Positions 60,936-64,000 of a stretch of 64,000 bases of DNA are shown here, piece after piece; the stretch's first letter is position 1, and the number at the start of each line of letters is the position of its first letter. The stretch covers positions 124,504 to 188,503 of the forward strand of contig NZ_FRCM01000003.1 of the NCBI RefSeq assembly GCF_900142915.1, read 5' to 3'. The position numbers and the translations under genes were made by a program. A model generated the notes under the pieces. It saw only the letters and a program-made list of their open reading frames with translations, was not told the origin of the DNA and did no database searches. The DNA is from Mucilaginibacter sp. OK098 (GTDB lineage Bacteria; Bacteroidota; Bacteroidia; Sphingobacteriales; Sphingobacteriaceae).

Positions 60936-62861
60936 TCATTTCAAATTCCAATAGATTACGTAACGCTGTTTATCAATCTGGTAATAAGGAATCAGAGGAA
61001 TGGGCCTGGCCGCCACGTCTTTCGTTTCGAATGTAAGCTGCTTCCCCGCCAATGGTGTTAGCCACTCAGTCAATTTCCGTTTTTTTACAGTTAGCGAACT
61101 GATAACATCTTCAGGGATATTATATTTTACAAATTCCAGCTGGTCCCTGGCAAAAGGTGCAGGTGGGTTTATTCCGCTGGTACCCATATCCCCCGCCAGC
61201 AACAATGGGCCGTAAGCGATTGTGGCCACCTTTGCGTCATCGTTTGCAGGGATCAATCGTAATGACATGGGAAAACTAACAGCCACTTCATCACCGGTTT
61301 TCCATACTCTTTTTAACTCAATATAACTGCCGGGTTTTTCTGATATTTTAACCACTTTACCATTTATTGTAATCTTCGCACCAGACGTTGCCCAATGTGG
61401 ATATCGGATATATAACGAAAACGGGATACGCGACGGCGCTTCCTTTACGGTAAGACTAGTTACACTTTCTTCGGGATAGCGGGTTTGTTGAACAATTTTA
61501 AAGCCTTTCTCGCCCCAGTTCAATTCCGATGGGATAAACAGGTTGACATAAATGCCATTATCCGTATGGTAATAAATACTTTCAGCATATTTAGCATGAT
61601 TTTCAAAACTTGTGCCAACACAACACCAAAAGGAGTCGTCGTGTGAACTATAGGTCTTGAACAAACCAGGCTTTAATGATTGTAAATATGTTACCATACC
61701 AGTCTCCGCTTCCTGCGATGGCAATATATGGTTATATAAAGCGCGCTCGTAATAATCTGCATACTTTACGTCTGCTGTCCAGGTAAACAAGTGACGTGTC
61801 AGTTTTAGCATATTGTAGGTGTTGCAGGTTTCAGTGGTGGTGGCTGTAATATGTTTCGAGATTTGATCAGGCGTAAAGAAAAACTCTTCATCGCTGTTAC
61901 CGCCGGTGGCAAAAGTATGGTGATCAATAACTGTTTGCCAAAAAAATTGCGCGATCGTTTTTAGTGTGTCGTTGTTTGTAAGCTCATAGCCGCGTGCTGC
62001 ACCTATTATTTTAGGGATCTGCGTATTAGCGTGGAACCCTGCCAATTTATCTTCCTTATTTGCTAAAGGGTCCATGATAGCGTGATGATAAAAAAGCTCC
62101 GCTAACCGTTTATCGTTCTTGTTTCCTGTTATGGCATACAAATTATAGGCAACTTCACTCATTCCGCCAAACTCCGTTTTCTCCATAGTAGCCAATTGTT
62201 GCGGCGTTAAAGGTTCCAATTTGCGAAAGGCCCATCCGTCCATTTTTTCCGCAATATCCAAAGCCTGCTTGTTGCCTGTATACAGGTACATATCGGTCAG
62301 CCCTGCCATCACTTTGTGGATCGTATACCAGGGTGCCCACACCCACTCACCCTTAATTGCCCGATTAATAAATTGTTTTGGGAAAGCACTTAGGTAACCA
62401 CCTTCATCCAAAACTTGCTGGCATTCGGCAAGTGCTGTCACCAACGAATCGGCTTTTTGCTTGTAAACTATATCGCCTGTTGAAGCATACATCAACGCCA
62501 GCCCCGAAAGTATATGACCCATAATATGTCCGCGTAACTCACAATTTGGTGATTCCCATCCACCCAGGGGTTTGGCATTAGATGCGATACCGGCATTTAA
62601 CCGCCAAGTATGCAACAAGCTTGCGTTACTAATGCTCAACATCCATTTGGCATCGCGTTCCATGTTTTGTTTGAACCGGCTGTCTAATAACCTTACATCC
62701 TGCAAATTAAAGCTTTGTGCCTTTGCGGTGATTTCAGACCGGTTGGTCAGTTCTTTTTGATACTGGCCGATATATTGTGAAAAAGCAGGCTTGCAAGTGA
62801 GCATAACGGCAATAAAATGGCCGGCGATTACGATAGTTTTAAGTATTGTTGTTTTTTTCAT
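60936..62861 (-). CDS. glycoside hydrolase family 127 (DUF1680), putative beta-L-arabinofuranosidase
   Basis: A 641-residue secreted enzyme (signal peptide 1-29). It has an (alpha/alpha)6 catalytic domain and C-terminal beta-sandwiches. The zinc/cysteine site of GH127 is present: TETCNTYNM (E344, C346) and FWCCVGTSFE (C413, C414), matching the Cys-nucleophile centre of the HypBA1 family. It removes beta-L-arabinofuranose from plant glycans or hydroxyproline-linked arabinans. It is the most 3' gene of the partial glycan-degradation cluster that enters from the right edge. Confidence 0.93.
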   Translation of the reverse strand: MKKTTILKTIVIAGHFIAVMLTCKPAFSQYIGQYQKELTNRSEITAKAQSFNLQDVRLLDSRFKQNMERDAKWMLSISNASLLHTWRLNAGIASNAKPLGGWESPNCELRGHIMGHILSGLALMYASTGDIVYKQKADSLVTALAECQQVLDEGGYLSAFPKQFINRAIKGEWVWAPWYTIHKVMAGLTDMYLYTGNKQALDIAEKMDGWAFRKLEPLTPQQLATMEKTEFGGMSEVAYNLYAITGNKNDKRLAELFYHHAIMDPLANKEDKLAGFHANTQIPKIIGAARGYELTNNDTLKTIAQFFWQTVIDHHTFATGGNSDEEFFFTPDQISKHITATTTETCNTYNMLKLTRHLFTWTADVKYADYYERALYNHILPSQEAETGMVTYLQSLKPGLFKTYSSHDDSFWCCVGTSFENHAKYAESIYYHTDNGIYVNLFIPSELNWGEKGFKIVQQTRYPEESVTSLTVKEAPSRIPFSLYIRYPHWATSGAKITINGKVVKISEKPGSYIELKRVWKTGDEVAVSFPMSLRLIPANDDAKVATIAYGPLLLAGDMGTSGINPPAPFARDQLEFVKYNIPEDVISSLTVKKRKLTEWLTPLAGKQLTFETKDVAARPIPLIPYYQIDKQRYVIYWNLK

Positions 62862-62991
62862 ATTGCAAATTTAGTAACAGGTATTATACCGATAATAAAT
62901 ATACCAGATGGCTAGTTTAGATGTAACCCATCAGCGACATTTTTCAATCGCCTCAAATTCGCCTGCATCCAGCATAGCTTACAGGCCGCTT

Positions 62992-63201
62992 TTATCCGCC
63001 CCGTTGATAATTATACTGATCGCTGCCTTCCTCGTACATCCCTCTACCGCCCCTTAAAATACTTGGATCCGGATAATCTCCCTTAAAGATGAGATTGGTA
63101 AAATAACTATCCCCTTTTTTACCGCGGGTAGTTTGTACAGATGCCAGAAAACTCAACATTATAAATGGCATTACTGCCATGAAATTCATTATTTTGTTCA
63201 T
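62992..63201 (-). pseudogene. broken glycosidase: GH43-like start joined to a GH31-like tail
   Basis: A 69-codon frame. Residues 1-51 are a signal peptide (MNKIMNFMAVMPFIMLSFLA) and the canonical GH43 opening FKGDYPDPSILR. After GG the frame continues RGMYEEGSDQYNYQRGG and stops. That tail resembles the YEDEGDNYNYEKG motif in the C-terminal DUF5110 domain of GH31 enzymes. No catalytic domain of either remains, so this looks like a deletion scar joining two neighbouring glycosidase genes. The GH31 part is less certain than the GH43 part. Confidence 0.6.
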
Positions 63202-63278
63202 TTACGCATTTTTACTGTTATGTTATTGAATGCTTTGCTGTTTTCCTCAACCCGCCATTTTGGGGTTAGTAAACCAAA

Positions 63279-64000
63279 TCACTTTTGGGTAATTCCCTTC
63301 CATTCATCTGTTCTGAAGGGCGCGGCCGGCAGCCCTTCTTTGTTAACAAGGTTACAAACGGGGTTGTCGGCCCATGCGTAACGTACGGCTACGGGTATAT
63401 CTACCTTATCCGAACTCACAATTACCTTATCACCTTCGATCCGGGCTGATGCCCAAAAGAATTTTTTATCATCTCCGGCTATTGCGAATCCCTTTAGTGA
63501 AGCTATATCGCGGGTTGCAAGTCCCGAACCGGTCTCGGTAAACCTTATAATTATATTTTTCCCTTTGATAACGAAGTTTTTATACATAGGCCCCGAGGCG
63601 ATAACATTTTTCCCATATACTTTTTTTTCCGCTATCAGCGCCAGCCTGCGTCCGACCTCCTGTTTATTTATCGGATGAATACTGTTTGCATCGCCAATAT
63701 CTATTATACAAGCCATGCCTGCGTTGGGTTGTGACAGGGTTAGTGTTTGGGCTTCTCTCAATTCAGCCCATTCGCTTTCAGCTGGAAGCGGATCTTCTTT
63801 TTTGAAGTTTGCCAACTGAACATATAAAAAAGGAAGATTACCCTGATGCCAGTGTTGTCGCCAGTCGTTGATCAGCATAGGGAATAATTCCCTATAGCGG
63901 TAAGCTTCAATATCGTTTGCCTCGCCCTGGTACCAGATAAATCCTTTGACCCCAAAAGGAATTAGCGGATTAATCATAGCATTAAACAGCACTGCGGGGT
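63279..64000 (-). CDS. sialate O-acetylesterase-like protein (5' end outside window)
   Basis: The last 240 residues of an SGNH acetylesterase. Visible are GVKGFIWYQGEANDIEAYRYRELFPMLINDWR, DIGDANSIHPINKQEVGRRLALIAEK with the catalytic Asp/His region, and the C-terminal beta-sandwich ending PFRTDEWKGITQK. The frame is open through position 64000, so the gene continues to the right. It is a paralogue of the esterase at 31603, whose matching segments are GFTWYQGENN and AEPFRTDTWSN. With GH127 it points to a pectin or arabinan locus. Confidence 0.9.
   Translation of the reverse strand, partial: PAVLFNAMINPLIPFGVKGFIWYQGEANDIEAYRYRELFPMLINDWRQHWHQGNLPFLYVQLANFKKEDPLPAESEWAELREAQTLTLSQPNAGMACIIDIGDANSIHPINKQEVGRRLALIAEKKVYGKNVIASGPMYKNFVIKGKNIIIRFTETGSGLATRDIASLKGFAIAGDDKKFFWASARIEGDKVIVSSDKVDIPVAVRYAWADNPVCNLVNKEGLPAAPFRTDEWKGITQK

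Overview
The window looks like chromosomal DNA of a soil or plant-associated Bacteroidota, most likely Sphingobacteriaceae (Mucilaginibacter/Pedobacter-like). The reasons are Bacteroidota -7 boxes (TAnnTTTG), almost no Shine-Dalgarno sequences, TonB receptor/DUF4249 pairs, ECF sigma operons, GH78 and GH127 glycosidases, and planctomycete-type PSCyt/DUF1501 genes. No phage, intact IS, CRISPR array, rRNA or complete tRNA is visible.

Layout. 1-2435: pyruvate dehydrogenase E2 (cut by the window edge) and E1-alpha. 2436-9761: envelope and housekeeping genes (NlpC/P60, CapA-like lipoprotein, SPFH, HExxH protein, NadR-like kinase), then an ECF sigma/anti-sigma/DUF4097 operon. 9855-11566: an ECF42-type sigma factor with its DGPF (YCII) partner. 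11686-13434: RlmI and a membrane protein. 13473-20706: a four-gene extracytoplasmic cluster of haem-motif and Tat-signal proteins. 20894-23997: a hypothetical gene, a serine hydrolase and a START protein. 24152-33078: an L-rhamnose locus (aldolase/dehydrogenase, RhaT, GH78 rhamnosidase, GntR sensor, acetylesterase) that lacks isomerase and kinase genes.

33424-36785: a TetR gene and a three-gene oxidoreductase operon, with three copies of one operator. 37040-38157: a truncated haemoglobin and a gene-free stretch holding a tRNA 3'-end fragment that looks like an integration scar. 38158-46522: an export/uptake operon (MBL hydrolase, DoxX, TonB receptor, DUF4249, membrane protein), a miniature TonB-barrel protein and a LytS/LytTR two-component pair. 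46543-61000: redox enzymes (AKR, NmrA-like, quinone reductase, pirin, SDR), each near an HxlR or AraC regulator, plus a histidine kinase, an esterase and a sigma-54 response regulator. Within it a SnoaL-like gene is enclosed by transposon-like terminal inverted repeats. 60936-64000: glycan-degradation genes (GH127, a broken GH43/GH31-like remnant, a partial acetylesterase).

The most interesting structure is regulatory. Two promoters 8 kb apart share a 38-bp inverted-repeat operator and identical core geometry. A TetR operator occurs three times around its gene. A third motif recurs upstream of the MBL, mini-TonB, LytS, pirin and SRPBCC genes. The left third of the window carries many short word-like intergenic repeats, which I did not see right of about 33 kb. 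All product calls come from motif recognition by eye; no database search was run.
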